A DNA stretch of 64,000 nt from a candidate division KSB1 bacterium (lineage in GTDB: Bacteria > Zhuqueibacterota > Zhuqueibacteria > Residuimicrobiales > Krinioviventaceae), in the NCBI GenBank assembly GCA_034505495.1, contig JAPDQV010000006.1, forward strand, positions 63,545 to 127,544, in the 5' to 3' direction. Below the pieces are notes generated by a model. It made no database searches. It was not told where the DNA came from and saw only the letters and a program-made list of their open reading frames with translations. Position numbers and translations under genes: made by a program. This document shows positions 1 to 9,035 of this stretch, piece after piece (the first letter of the stretch is position 1; each line of letters begins with the position of its first letter).

Positions 1-623
1 TCGACCCTGGATTCCAAGGCAAAGAGATTGTACTTTTCCCAATCGGCGCGGTATTCGGGATCAATGTCAAAATCCGCAAAACGAACGTGATGCGGCGGGG
101 CCTCGATCTGAATGTACCCGCCGGCGCGAAAGTCGACGTTCTCTCCGGGCGGAAGATCCAGAATAAGCTCCTTGATGAAGGTGGCGACATTGCGATTGGA
201 ACGGACGGTACATTCCCACTTGCGGATCTCGAACACTTCGGGCGGAACGACGAGCTTGAGATCGCTCTTGACGGCCACTTGGCAGGAAAGTCGGTAACCT
301 TCACGTATTTGACGGCGCGTCAGTTTGCTTTTCTCAGTCGGCAGAACGTCGCCGCCGCCGGAGAGTACGATACACTTGCATTCGCCGCAGGTGCCGCCGC
401 CGCCGCAGGCCGACGGCAAGTAAACGCCCTGATCCGCCAGCACGTTCAGCAGCTTGCCGCCCGTCGGCACTGTGTAGGTGTGCTTGGGATCGTCGTTGAT
501 GACGATCGCCACGCTTCCCTGTTTAACCAATTTCCGCCGCGCCCATAAAATGCTGATGACGAGAACCAACACGATCAGCGTGAACATAACCACGCCGAGT
601 ATGACCAGAGCCGTATTCGACAT
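1..623 (-). CDS. nqrF: Na+-translocating NADH:quinone reductase subunit F (3' end cut by window edge)
   Basis: NADH-oxidising subunit of the Na+-pumping NQR complex of the inner membrane; it passes electrons from NADH through FAD to a 2Fe-2S centre. About 207 residues are visible from the ATG at 621-623. They show one N-terminal membrane helix (residues about 4-26), then a plant-type ferredoxin domain with ligands C73, C79, C82 and C114 in the motif [11 protein letters not shown] and later LSCQ. The spacing is that of known NqrF proteins. The start of the FAD/NADH reductase domain follows and is cut by the window edge, so about half of the usual roughly 400-residue protein is missing. It is the last gene of the nqrA-F operon, nine bases after nqrE. 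Confidence 0.95.
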   Translation of the reverse strand, partial: MSNTALVILGVVMFTLIVLVLVISILWARRKLVKQGSVAIVINDDPKHTYTVPTGGKLLNVLADQGVYLPSACGGGGTCGECKCIVLSGGGDVLPTEKSKLTRRQIREGYRLSCQVAVKSDLKLVVPPEVFEIRKWECTVRSNRNVATFIKELILDLPPGENVDFRAGGYIQIEAPPHHVRFADFDIDPEYRADWEKYNLFALESRV

Positions 624-632
624 TCAAACCCT

Positions 633-1244
633 CTACAGTTGAATTCCGGAAAAAAGCATAAAGGCGATCGCCATCAGCCCGACAGTGATGAAAGTGATGC
701 CCAAACCGCGCAGCCCCTTGGGCACATTGCTGTAACGCAACTTTTCGCGGATGCCGGCCAAAGCGACGATCGCCAACGCCCAGCCGGTTCCGGAACCAAA
801 GCCGAACACCACGCTTTCGACAAAATTATAGTTGCGTTCCACCATGAATAGAGAGCCGGCTAAAATGATGCAGTTCACGGTAATCAGCGGCAAAAAGATG
901 CCGAGAGTATTGTACAATTTGGGGAAAAAGCGATCCAGAAGCATTTCCAGCACCTGAACAATGGCGGCAATGACGCCGATGTAGGAAATCAGTCCGAGGA
1001 AAGTCAAGTCGACTTCCGGCAGTCCCGCCCAGGCCAGAGCCCCCTTTTTCAAAATGCCGGTGTAGATCAGATTATTGACCGGCACGGTAATAGTCTGAAC
1101 GACAATGACGGCTATGCCCAAGCCGAACGCTGCCTCGACCCGCTTGGAGATCGCCAAAAAGGAGCACATGCCGAGAAAAAAGGCCAACGCCATGTTCTCC
1201 ATGAAAATCGCTTTGATGATCATGCTCAGATAATATTCAAACAT
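633..1244 (-). CDS. nqrE: Na+-translocating NADH:quinone reductase subunit E
   Basis: Integral membrane subunit of Na+-NQR, 203 residues with about six hydrophobic helices. The N-terminus [20 protein letters not shown] and the [11 protein letters not shown] segment are typical of NqrE. NqrD and NqrE form an inverted-topology pair and in known complexes hold an iron centre through conserved cysteines, which fits the Cys in LGMCS and in VNCIIL. The ATG at 1244 is chosen over the GTG six bases upstream because GAGGAG lies five bases before it, and because nqrD stops at 1247. The overlap of RBS and upstream stop suggests translational coupling. Confidence 0.95.
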   Translation of the reverse strand: MFEYYLSMIIKAIFMENMALAFFLGMCSFLAISKRVEAAFGLGIAVIVVQTITVPVNNLIYTGILKKGALAWAGLPEVDLTFLGLISYIGVIAAIVQVLEMLLDRFFPKLYNTLGIFLPLITVNCIILAGSLFMVERNYNFVESVVFGFGSGTGWALAIVALAGIREKLRYSNVPKGLRGLGITFITVGLMAIAFMLFSGIQL

Positions 1245-1246
1245 GG

Positions 1247-1864
1247 TCACTCCTCTTCAACTTGCTCGGGCTTGAAGGTGCGGACGATCCAGATGAAAAA
1301 TCCGATCAGGAAAAAAGCACTGGGCGGCAATACCAATAATCCGTTGGGCATATACCAGCCGCCTTCGGTGTAAATCGGCAGAATCTGGTGGCCGAAGAGT
1401 TTACCGGAGCCGAACAACTCGCGGATGAATGCCACGGTCAACAGGACAAAGCTGTAGCCCAAGCCGTTGCCGATGCCGTCGAGAAAGCTGGGCAGCGGCG
1501 GATTCTTGAGTGCGAACGCCTCGGCGCGTCCCAACACGATGCAGTTGGTGATGATCAACCCGACATAGACCGACAGTTGTTTGCTTACGCTGAAAGCGTA
1601 CGCTTTGATGATTTGGTCGGCAATGATGACCAACGAGGCGATGACGGTCATTTCGACCAGGATGCGGATGCTGCTCGATACATGGTTGCGCACCAGGCTG
1701 ACGGCGAGGTTGGAAAAACCGACTACCATCGTAACGGCCAACGACATGACCACCGCGGTTTCCATTTTTGACGTGACCGCCAACGCCGAGCAGATGCCTA
1801 AAATCTGCAGGCCGATAGGATTGTTGTTAAAGATCGGATCAAAGAGCAGTTTCTTAGCCTTCAT
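1247..1864 (-). CDS. nqrD: Na+-translocating NADH:quinone reductase subunit D
   Basis: Membrane subunit of Na+-NQR, 205 residues and about six helices, paralogous to NqrE. The segments [20 protein letters not shown] and [14 protein letters not shown] are NqrD hallmarks and carry the two cysteines expected near the shared intramembrane iron site. The ATG at 1862-1864 has GGAGG six bases upstream. The gene overlaps the end of nqrC by 11 bases, consistent with one polycistronic message. The length is normal for the family and nothing is missing. Confidence 0.95.
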   Translation of the reverse strand: MKAKKLLFDPIFNNNPIGLQILGICSALAVTSKMETAVVMSLAVTMVVGFSNLAVSLVRNHVSSSIRILVEMTVIASLVIIADQIIKAYAFSVSKQLSVYVGLIITNCIVLGRAEAFALKNPPLPSFLDGIGNGLGYSFVLLTVAFIRELFGSGKLFGHQILPIYTEGGWYMPNGLLVLPPSAFFLIGFFIWIVRTFKPEQVEEE

Positions 1865-2657
1865 GATGCGCCTCCTCCTTCAAACGAGCCAGAAAACGGC
1901 CGTAACCGTCTTCGCCGAGCCAAAAGCGGACCATCGCATCCAAGCCGCGGGTCGTTAGTGTAGCGCCCGACAAGCCGTCGATTTGGTAAATTGCCTCGGG
2001 ATCATTGGGGTCCGGCGCGCCCTTGAGCACATGCAGTTTGAGATGTCCTTGATCGTCAAAAGCCCGCTTGCCGTGCCACTTGGCCTTCCAGTTGGGGTTG
2101 TCCACTTCGCCGCCCAGGCCGGGCGTCTCCCCGTGTTCATAAAACGTAATGCCTTCGACCGTCGTCAAATCGGCGTTCAAGGCCAAAAAACCGTAGAGTG
2201 TGGACCATAGCCCTTTGCCGTAGATCGGTAGAATCAGCTTGCTCACGCGGCCGTCGCTGATTACCTCGTAGACGGGTATTAAGCGCGGAATCCGCTGCAT
2301 CCCGATCAGGTCCTTCTCAGGCGGCAACGCCTTTCCGAAATCGCGGCTGTCGGCAGCTTCTTTGATGTTGAATTTTGCCGGATCAAAGCCTGCAGGCAAC
2401 TCGCCAAGATCAAGGGCGCGACCGCTTTCTAAATCGACTACAATCGTCTGAATATTCTCACGAAACAATTGAAAAACGTCGGCACCCTTTACCGGCAGAG
2501 CGCCTGCCGTAAGGATGTTTTTAATCTTGTCCAGTTCCTTGTTGCGCTCCTGCCGGCTGCGCAGACTGACGGCCGAGGCCGACACCAGCACCGAGCAGAC
2601 CAGGCAGACGCCCAAAGCAACCGTCAGGATCTTTTTGGTCGAATCATTGGACGCCAT
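1854..2657 (-). CDS. nqrC: Na+-translocating NADH:quinone reductase subunit C (covalent FMN)
   Basis: Periplasm-facing flavoprotein subunit of Na+-NQR, 267 residues from the ATG at 2657. A single N-terminal helix (about residues 10-30) is followed by the FMN-binding domain. The covalent FMN attachment motif SGAT is present at residues 230-233, so T233 is the likely flavin-bearing threonine. The frame stays open further upstream, but that extension lies inside nqrB and would add an unusual Arg-rich N-terminus. The chosen start overlaps the nqrB end by 14 bases. NqrC and NqrB relay electrons between the NqrF iron-sulphur centre and quinone. Confidence 0.93.
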   Translation of the reverse strand: MASNDSTKKILTVALGVCLVCSVLVSASAVSLRSRQERNKELDKIKNILTAGALPVKGADVFQLFRENIQTIVVDLESGRALDLGELPAGFDPAKFNIKEAADSRDFGKALPPEKDLIGMQRIPRLIPVYEVISDGRVSKLILPIYGKGLWSTLYGFLALNADLTTVEGITFYEHGETPGLGGEVDNPNWKAKWHGKRAFDDQGHLKLHVLKGAPDPNDPEAIYQIDGLSGATLTTRGLDAMVRFWLGEDGYGRFLARLKEEAHHEG

Positions 2658-3840
2658 TACGGGCGAGCCTCCTTTTGATGTTCGCATTTCGAACCAACCA
2701 ATCGATGATCGGCGCAAAGATGTTCATGAACAGAATGGCCAACATCATCCCTTCGGGAAAAGCCGGATTGACCACCCGCACCAACACGACCAATACGCCG
2801 ATCAGTATGCCGTAAATCCAGCGCCCCGTATCGGTCTGCGCCGCACTCACCGGATCGGTCGCCATGTAGACGGTACCGAAAGCAAATCCGCCGACGACCA
2901 GATGCTGCCACGGAGTGACTGCAAACATCGGGTTGGTTGCGCTGCCGATGAGGTTAAAGAGCGAGGAAGTCGCCGTCATGCCGATCAAAACGCCGAGCAT
3001 GATGCGCCAGGAGCCGATCTTGGAAAGAATAAGAATCAGCGCTCCGATCAGACAAGCCAAAGTCGACGTTTCGCCCATGGAGCCGGGAATCAATCCGAGA
3101 AAAGCCTGCTTCCACGAATAGGTCAATTCGATGAGCGGATCGGCGAGCTGCGCCAACATCGTCGGGCGACTGACGGCGTCGACCGCCACCCACACTTTGT
3201 CGCCGGATATTTGCGCCGGATAGGCAAAAAAGAGAAAAGCGCGCGCCGTCAATGCCGGATTCAGAATGTTATAGCCGACGCCGCCGAATATTTCTTTGCC
3301 GATGACCACACCAAAGCTGATGCCGAGAGCGACCTGCCAAAGAGGGATTGTCGGCGGCAGGATGAGCGGAAAGAGAAGGCTGGTAACCAAAAATCCTTCC
3401 GCCACCTCATGTTTACGCACGACGGCAAAAAGCACCTCCCAAAACCCGCCGACGGCCAACGTCACGATATAAACGGGGAAAAAGTAAAGCGCCCCGTGCA
3501 CAAAACAGGAAAGCAGACTCTGCGGTGAAAAGCCGAGCCCTAAAAGCTGCATGACCTGAGCCTGCCAGCGGGTCGACTCGGCTCCGGCGGCAATGGCCAA
3601 ATTGGCCTGGTAACCGGTATTGTAGAGCGCCATAATCACCGTCGGAATCAGCGCATATACCACCATCATCATCATGCGCTTGAGGTCGAGCGCGTCGCGA
3701 ATGTGCGCGCCGCTGCGCGTCACCGCGCCCGTGGAATAGACAAAGGTGTCTATTGCCTCCCACAGAGGATAGAGCGCCTTTAGCTTTCCCTCGGTAAAAT
3801 GCTTTTCCTGTTTGTCGAGGAATCTTCTGAGAGCCTTCAC
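2644..3840 (-). CDS. nqrB: Na+-translocating NADH:quinone reductase subunit B
   Basis: Large membrane subunit of Na+-NQR, 398 residues, about ten helices; it carries covalent FMN and riboflavin and forms much of the Na+/quinone path. N-terminal text such as [20 protein letters not shown] and the [15 protein letters not shown] segment identify it. The start is GTG at 3838-3840, whose first G is the last base of the nqrA stop codon. The flavinylation site reads S-R-P-T (residues 224-227) in DAVSRPTML rather than the more familiar SGAT/SMAT form. The attaching threonine, T227, and the serine three residues before it are kept. Confidence 0.94.
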   Translation of the reverse strand: MKALRRFLDKQEKHFTEGKLKALYPLWEAIDTFVYSTGAVTRSGAHIRDALDLKRMMMMVVYALIPTVIMALYNTGYQANLAIAAGAESTRWQAQVMQLLGLGFSPQSLLSCFVHGALYFFPVYIVTLAVGGFWEVLFAVVRKHEVAEGFLVTSLLFPLILPPTIPLWQVALGISFGVVIGKEIFGGVGYNILNPALTARAFLFFAYPAQISGDKVWVAVDAVSRPTMLAQLADPLIELTYSWKQAFLGLIPGSMGETSTLACLIGALILILSKIGSWRIMLGVLIGMTATSSLFNLIGSATNPMFAVTPWQHLVVGGFAFGTVYMATDPVSAAQTDTGRWIYGILIGVLVVLVRVVNPAFPEGMMLAILFMNIFAPIIDWLVRNANIKRRLARNGVQ

Positions 3841-5189
3841 TATCCTTCTTTCTCCATGATGGTCAACGTATTACGCAGGTTCAACCCATGATCGATCTTT
3901 GAGGGGCAGACAAAGGTGCAAAGCGCCAAGTCTTCCTCTTCCAGCTCCAGACAGCCGAGAAGCTCTGCCTCTTCGATGTCGTTGATGGCCAATGCCTTGA
4001 GCAGCAGATTCGGCAGAATGTCGAGCGGCATGACCTCTTCATAGCTGCCGATCGGGATAATAGCCCGCGGGCCGCCGTGAAGCGCCGTGGTAAAAGAAAA
4101 TTTCTTGTGCGGAAACAGCTTGGAAAGGACGATGTTTTTGACCGAGTAGAGATTAAAGCCCGGACTCAACCAACCCAGCAGGTGCCTGTCGCCGCCTTCC
4201 GGCAACGCGCTGATTTGCTGATGATAGCGGCCGAGAAAGGCGGCGCCGTCGGCGGCAGTCCGTCCGTCGAGCAGAGAACCCGAAACGACGCGCACTGAAC
4301 CCCCTTGCAGCTCGCCGTCGGTAAGCTCTGCTAAAGAGGCGCCGAGTCGCGTGCGCAGCAGGCGCGGCCGTTTGACCGCCGGACCGGCAAGGCTGACAAT
4401 ACGCTCGACATCCAGACGACCTGTGGTAAACAGACGGCCGATCGCTGCAACATCCTGGGCACCGACGTACCAAACGGTCTTATGCCGATCAACTGGATCT
4501 AGGAAATGGATGTGAGTGCCGGGCAGCCCCGCCGGATGCGGGCCGGAGAAACAGACCGCTTCGATCTTGTCCGATTCTTGAACAGCCAAACGGCTTTGCG
4601 GACTGAGGCAAACAAACACCTTGCCGTCCGTCAACAGGGATAAAACCTTTAAGCCGTCGGCAAAATCTTTTTCTTTGCCCTTCAGTACGACATCGAGATT
4701 GGGAGCGTGCGGCCGAGTGTCCATAGCTGTGACAAAAATCGAATGCGGCACCGTTTGCGGATCGGCCACTTTTCCGAACGGACGCGCCCGCAAAGCGGTC
4801 CATAAACCCGAATCGAGAAGCTGCTGCCGTATGGTTCCGCGATCGAGGCTGTCCAAGCGGGATGCATCGTAAGCGTCAAAGACTACGGCGTCATCACCAT
4901 CGATGTCGATCACAACCGAAACGAGCGCCCGCTTATCACCGCGGTTGACGGCCGCCACCCTGCCGCTCGCCGGTGAAGTGTATTTGACGGCAGGCATTTT
5001 CTTATCTGTAAACAGCACTTGTCCAAGTTTGACCCGGTCACCGACGGCTGCCTGCATCGTCGGCTTCATGCCGATGTAATCGGCTCCAACGACCGCCGCT
5101 TGTTTTACGGCCGGTGCATCATAAACGACCTGCTCCGGTGCGCCGCTGATCGGAACATCCAGGCCTTTCTTTATGCGAATCGTTCTCAT
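3840..5189 (-). CDS. nqrA: Na+-translocating NADH:quinone reductase subunit A
   Basis: Peripheral, cytoplasmic-side subunit of Na+-NQR, 449 residues, related to RnfC and lacking membrane helices. The N-terminus [17 protein letters not shown] and the central lipoyl-like/barrel-sandwich region ([18 protein letters not shown]) are typical. NqrA contacts ubiquinone near NqrB in the known complex. It is the first gene of the operon, with an AAGG Shine-Dalgarno in AAAGGTTGCC just before the ATG and a promoter candidate about 55-85 bases upstream. Normal length. Confidence 0.94.
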   Translation of the reverse strand: MRTIRIKKGLDVPISGAPEQVVYDAPAVKQAAVVGADYIGMKPTMQAAVGDRVKLGQVLFTDKKMPAVKYTSPASGRVAAVNRGDKRALVSVVIDIDGDDAVVFDAYDASRLDSLDRGTIRQQLLDSGLWTALRARPFGKVADPQTVPHSIFVTAMDTRPHAPNLDVVLKGKEKDFADGLKVLSLLTDGKVFVCLSPQSRLAVQESDKIEAVCFSGPHPAGLPGTHIHFLDPVDRHKTVWYVGAQDVAAIGRLFTTGRLDVERIVSLAGPAVKRPRLLRTRLGASLAELTDGELQGGSVRVVSGSLLDGRTAADGAAFLGRYHQQISALPEGGDRHLLGWLSPGFNLYSVKNIVLSKLFPHKKFSFTTALHGGPRAIIPIGSYEEVMPLDILPNLLLKALAINDIEEAELLGCLELEEEDLALCTFVCPSKIDHGLNLRNTLTIMEKEG

Positions 5190-5243
5190 GGCAACCTTTT
5201 TGTCTGTCCTAATTGATCTTTTTTCTTAATCGCAGGCAGAATG

Positions 5244-5275
5244 CAACACTATTCCGTTTTGAAATGTTCCGCAAT
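5244..5275 (-). promoter_or_regulatory. Candidate promoter of the nqr operon
   Basis: Reading on the minus strand, ATTG (5275-5272), a 20-base spacer, then TAGTGTTG (5251-5244). This is two mismatches from the Bacteroidota-type TTTG-N19/20-TAnnTTTG pattern and has the same spacing as better matches elsewhere in this window. It would give a leader of about 45-50 bases before the nqrA ATG. No experimental support. Confidence 0.35.
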
Positions 5276-5397
5276 AAATTTTGAAAATTATAAAAAAAAC
5301 CCCCATTTTCCAACGGATTTTTAGTCTTATAAAAGCTCGCGCTTTTGAAAGAGCAAAATTTTTGACTTGTCCCGGTAAAAAGCAATCAGGCAAAGGC

Positions 5398-5431
5398 TGA
5401 AAAAAGAACGGAGACGCGTTGTGCGTCTCCG
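5398..5431 (-). terminator. Intrinsic terminator after the S41 protease gene
   Basis: A perfect 9-bp stem (5409-5417 with 5423-5431) closes a 5-base loop. On the minus strand it is followed by a T-rich tract (complement of 5398-5408). It sits 7 bases beyond the protease stop codon, so it ends the envelope operon running from 11688. Confidence 0.85.
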
Positions 5432-5437
5432 TTACTT

Positions 5438-7042
5438 TTATTGCGTTTTGGGGGCTGAATTCCAGGAATGGAGGTTTTTGATTCGCTCGGCCTCCGGCAT
5501 CATTCTGACGGCCTGCTCGACTTCCCGGTCGGCGGTGATCCTCACTTTGTAATAGTGCTCGCTGTTCCACAATTGACGCGCAATTTCTGCTTTGATCAGT
5601 AGGGCAATGTAATCGGCATCCTTTTGATAGGCTTCTTCGACGAACTCGATGTCGTGCTTTTTCATGAGCGACTTGAACTCTTCGAGCATGGCCGCATCGA
5701 ACTTGAAATCGCGCTTAAAGGCCTCGAAATCCTTAAAAGCTCCCTTATGCCTGCCTGCCCAATCGACGGCATACTCGAAGAAAAGCCGTTTAACGATCAG
5801 TCGATTGGTAAAACGGGTGATGCGTTCCGGCGCTAAAATCGAGTCCGGCGTTATACCGCCGCCGCCGTAAACGGTGCGACCCGCCAAGGTGAGGTACTGT
5901 TTGGTGGAATCGGGTTTTCGCGCATCGGCCGAGTCGCTGTACGCCTCATTGTAATAGTCGACCAGGTTGTCCTCTTCATACGGCCGCTGGATCAAACGGC
6001 CGCTGGGCGTGTAGTATCGGGCGACGGTCAAGCGCAAAGCGCCGCCGTCGCTGAGCGGAATCTGATTCTGCACCAGGCCTTTGCCGAAACTGGTCTGACC
6101 AAGAACCAGTCCGCGGTCGAGATCCTGAATCGCGCCGGCGACGATCTCGGAGGCGCTCGCGGAACCATGATCGATAAGCACCACCAGAGGATAGAGCGGA
6201 TGCGTTCCCTTGTCCGTCGAGTAAAAATCCTGATCCGAATTGCGAATGCGGCCGCGCGTATAGACGATCTTGTAGCCTCCGGGAATGAATTTATCCGCCA
6301 CTTCGAAAGCCTGATCCAAGTAGCCGCCCGAGTTGCCGCGCAGGTCGAAGACAAGTTGTTTCATTCCCTGTTTCTCCAACTTTTGCAGCGCCTCCTCCAC
6401 CTCCTGCGCCGTCGTGCGGGCAAATCTACCGAGGTAGATGTAGCCGGTACGGTCGTCCAGCATAAACGCCGCCATCACGCTGTAGATGGGAATCTTGTCG
6501 CGGGTGATGACGACCTCGAATTCGGTTCCTTCGGAAGGCCGTCGAATTGTCACCTTGACCTGCGTGCCTGCAGGGCCGCGCAGCTTTTTCAGTACCTCAT
6601 CTTCGGTAATGCCGTAAGCCGATTGACCTTCTATGCGGATGATCTGATCACCGGGCCGAATACCGACTGCTTCGGAAGGACCGCCGACGATCGGCGACAC
6701 CACCGTCAAGATCTTATTGAGCACGACAAATTCGATGCCGATGCCTTCAAAGGAGCCCTCAAACTGCTCGGTTACCCGTTCCAGATTCTTTTTAGGAATA
6801 TAAACCGAGTGCGGATCGAGCTCGCTCAACATACCGTTGATCGCGCCGGTAATCAGCTTTTCCCGATCCGGCGGCTCCACGTAATAGTTGTTGATGAGCG
6901 CAAACACCTCCTGAAAGCGGGTCAACTGCTCGCGCACGCCGTCCGATGAATAAGCGTCGCGATTGCGAAATTGGGTAATCAGAAGCGTCGATCCGGCCAA
7001 CAGACCGAAAAGCAAAAAAGGTATATATCGTTTTGCCTTCAT
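5438..7042 (-). CDS. S41 family C-terminal processing peptidase (CtpA/Tsp-like)
   Basis: Secreted or membrane-anchored serine protease, 534 residues. Order: N-terminal signal/anchor helix (about 5-25), helical cap, PDZ domain (about 95-180, with IRPGDQIIRIEGQSAYG), then the S41 catalytic core. The likely nucleophile is S296 in HGSASASE and the general base K321 in FGKGLVQ; the 25-residue spacing is the same as in plant D1 processing protease. A 150-residue C-terminal extension follows. SD AAGGAA precedes the ATG. It is the last gene of a five-gene string with two PorV-like proteins and two secreted proteins, which suggests envelope protein processing. The substrate is unknown. Confidence 0.92.
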   Translation of the reverse strand: MKAKRYIPFLLFGLLAGSTLLITQFRNRDAYSSDGVREQLTRFQEVFALINNYYVEPPDREKLITGAINGMLSELDPHSVYIPKKNLERVTEQFEGSFEGIGIEFVVLNKILTVVSPIVGGPSEAVGIRPGDQIIRIEGQSAYGITEDEVLKKLRGPAGTQVKVTIRRPSEGTEFEVVITRDKIPIYSVMAAFMLDDRTGYIYLGRFARTTAQEVEEALQKLEKQGMKQLVFDLRGNSGGYLDQAFEVADKFIPGGYKIVYTRGRIRNSDQDFYSTDKGTHPLYPLVVLIDHGSASASEIVAGAIQDLDRGLVLGQTSFGKGLVQNQIPLSDGGALRLTVARYYTPSGRLIQRPYEEDNLVDYYNEAYSDSADARKPDSTKQYLTLAGRTVYGGGGITPDSILAPERITRFTNRLIVKRLFFEYAVDWAGRHKGAFKDFEAFKRDFKFDAAMLEEFKSLMKKHDIEFVEEAYQKDADYIALLIKAEIARQLWNSEHYYKVRITADREVEQAVRMMPEAERIKNLHSWNSAPKTQ

Positions 7043-7091
7043 GTTAAAATTCCTTTTGCGTCAACCAGCCCTTAATAATAATGCTTTTGCC

Positions 7092-7976
7092 TTAAAAAGG
7101 CAAAGAAACGGAAAAGCGATGCGTGTCGCCCAATCCTCGGCCAAAGGGGACGTAGGCATAATCAATCGCTGCTCTTTGCAGCCGCAACCCGAAGCCGAAA
7201 CTGATTCCTTTATCTTCAAAGCCGGTTTGATAGCCGGTGCGCAGCAGAAGATACGGCAACGGTGCAATTTCGGCGCCCGCCTGCAGGTGAGCCGTCTCGC
7301 CGCGCACCGTCACGTAATCGAAAGCCACGGTTGCCTCCGGCGCCGACCGGGGAAGTCGATAAGCCGCTCCGAACCGGAGCGTGCGCGGCAGCTGCACCCG
7401 CTCCTGTGCCATTCGTGTGGTCGTGCCCCAATTCTGCAGTGCCGCCGCCAGGCGCAGGCCTTCCAAAGGCGCGCGCCACTGCAGGCCGAAATCGACCATC
7501 CAGCCTTGCGAGTTTTCAATATATATTTTTTCATGCATAAACTTGAGGTTTGCACCGAACGTCCAGTTTGGCAAAACCCGACGGGCGTAGGTTGCAGCTG
7601 CGATCAAGCTATTGGCGGAAAAAACGCCTAAAGGCTCTTCAGAAGCAATGATCCGCTGTTCAAAGCCTTCTACCGTCGTCAGCATTATCCCGAACCCGAA
7701 GGCGCCGTAACGAGTCGGTGCAATCAAAGAGAGCGTTTGGTTGCTGATTCCCTGAATCCAAGAGGCGTAGCTGAGCTGAATGCCGCGGTTTTCCAGCGCA
7801 ACAGCGCCGGCAGGATTCCAAAACAGCGCCGAGGCGTCGTCGGCAACGGCGGTAAAAGCCTCGCCCATTGCCGAGCCGCGCGCCGAAGCGGCAATCTTGA
7901 GAGCCGCAGCGCCGTTGACCGCAGCATTCGTCGCCGTTGTTGCAAAGAGGACAGCCCAAATCAGTTTATTCAGCAT
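7092..7976 (-). CDS. PorV/PorQ-like outer membrane beta-barrel protein (copy 2)
   Basis: 294 residues with a signal peptide (1-19 or so), then the family's characteristic opening, in which a small-residue segment with SARGSAMGEAF is followed by ASALFWNPAGAVAL, and alternating barrel strands ending in a C-terminal Phe (SVSLPF). PorV-family proteins are outer-membrane barrels; PorV itself shuttles type IX secretion cargo to the PorU sortase, while others have unknown roles. SD AAAGGA precedes the ATG. It lies 64 bases after a second PorV-like gene and 49 bases before the S41 protease, probably in one operon. The specific subfamily (PorV versus PorQ versus generic UPF0164) cannot be settled by eye. 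Confidence 0.8.
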   Translation of the reverse strand: MLNKLIWAVLFATTATNAAVNGAAALKIAASARGSAMGEAFTAVADDASALFWNPAGAVALENRGIQLSYASWIQGISNQTLSLIAPTRYGAFGFGIMLTTVEGFEQRIIASEEPLGVFSANSLIAAATYARRVLPNWTFGANLKFMHEKIYIENSQGWMVDFGLQWRAPLEGLRLAAALQNWGTTTRMAQERVQLPRTLRFGAAYRLPRSAPEATVAFDYVTVRGETAHLQAGAEIAPLPYLLLRTGYQTGFEDKGISFGFGLRLQRAAIDYAYVPFGRGLGDTHRFSVSLPF

Positions 7977-8040
7977 TTTTTTCCTTTCCCATCAAGCCGC
8001 GTGCTTTGCCGGAAACACGCAGCGGAAAATCGACATTCCG

Positions 8041-9009
8041 CTAAAAATCGATCGTCCAACTGAATACGTGATCCGGCGATAAGGCTTCGAGTGTCGGCAC
8101 GAAAGCGTAGTTGAGTTCAGCCTGTTTGCCGAACAGCCGCGAGCGCACGCCGAAACCGAAGGTCGGTTTGCCGTGATCCAAACCCAGGCGCACCGCCGCC
8201 AGCCGATGCAGTGTTGCCTCGGCACCAAAATGATAACGCGGATTCTGCTTGTCGCTGCTCTCGACATCGGCGACTACCAACAGCCACTGCTGCGGGATCC
8301 GCCAGGCCGCGCCGACCCGCAGCGTACGCGGCAAGGCGTAGGTCGTGGATGTGCCCCGTTCATAGACTTTGTCCGTATTCCATGTATACTTGGCCATGTT
8401 GTTCTTGACGGCGGCGCCGAAGGTCAATCCGGACATGGCGCGGAAAAAAACACCGAAATCGATGCCGAGGCCGCGTGAGGTCAGCGCCCCGCCCTCTTCG
8501 GCGATATCAGGGATTCGGTTGTAAAGGATTTTCCCTGAAACGCCGAAACTGAGCCTCTCCGACGGAGCAACGGCAAAACCCATGAAAAAGGCATGCTCCG
8601 AATTGGAGAGTTCCTGCGTCCGATTGCCGGCAAAATCGCGGCCGTCGATATGATCGACACCGGCGTGCAGCCAGCCGACCATCAATCCGGCATTTAAAGG
8701 CCGAGCTCCGCTGTTGCCGGACTGCGGCCGAATCGGCAGCGCAAAGCCGACAAAATCAAGACTCCGATCCAACGGCAGAAAAGAAAGCGACATCATCAGC
8801 TGCGGGCCGGAAAGCTGCGGCAGCGCGCCCGGATTGTAAACGCCGGCTCCGGCGCCTTCAGGCACGGCGACAAAAGCATCACCAAGAGATTTGCTGCGCG
8901 CTTCGAAACCCATGCGCAAAAAAGCGCCGGCATAACCGCCGTCGGCACCGACGGCGCACCAAGCCGCATTCCCCAAAAGCATTGCCCCCAGAATCATCCG
9001 CTTGATCAT
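8041..9009 (-). CDS. PorV/PorQ-like outer membrane beta-barrel protein (copy 1)
   Basis: 322 residues from the ATG at 9009, chosen because GGAGAG lies immediately upstream and a signal peptide starts there (MIKRMILGAMLLGNAAWC). A longer reading to 9063 would run into the preceding gene. The N-terminal mature part has FEARSKSLGDAFVAVPEGAGA and GVYNPGAL, the PorV-family signature also seen in the next gene, and the chain ends in Phe (TIDF) as outer-membrane barrels do. The two copies are diverged tandem paralogues. Probable role: outer-membrane carrier or assembly factor for the secreted proteins encoded upstream; this is inferred from context. Confidence 0.78.
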   Translation of the reverse strand: MIKRMILGAMLLGNAAWCAVGADGGYAGAFLRMGFEARSKSLGDAFVAVPEGAGAGVYNPGALPQLSGPQLMMSLSFLPLDRSLDFVGFALPIRPQSGNSGARPLNAGLMVGWLHAGVDHIDGRDFAGNRTQELSNSEHAFFMGFAVAPSERLSFGVSGKILYNRIPDIAEEGGALTSRGLGIDFGVFFRAMSGLTFGAAVKNNMAKYTWNTDKVYERGTSTTYALPRTLRVGAAWRIPQQWLLVVADVESSDKQNPRYHFGAEATLHRLAAVRLGLDHGKPTFGFGVRSRLFGKQAELNYAFVPTLEALSPDHVFSWTIDF

Positions 9010-9035
9010 TCTCTCTCCATCCGCTATTTTGCGCA

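Noticed and set aside
2515..3528. 337-codon open frame on the + strand opposite nqrB and nqrC
   Set aside because: The translation is low-complexity (rich in Arg, His, Asp, Gln) and antisense to two well-defined genes; it matches the shadow expected from a GC-rich third position.
5287..5313. TATAAT with TTGGAA 15 bases upstream, before nqrA
   Set aside because: The -10 is perfect but the spacer is too short and it lies next to a G5T8 tract; the ATTG-N20-TAGTGTTG element nearer to nqrA fits the other promoters of the window better.
5226..5570. 114-codon minus-strand frame spanning the protease terminator
   Set aside because: It overlaps the end of the protease gene and runs through a strong hairpin terminator; the composition is not protein-like.
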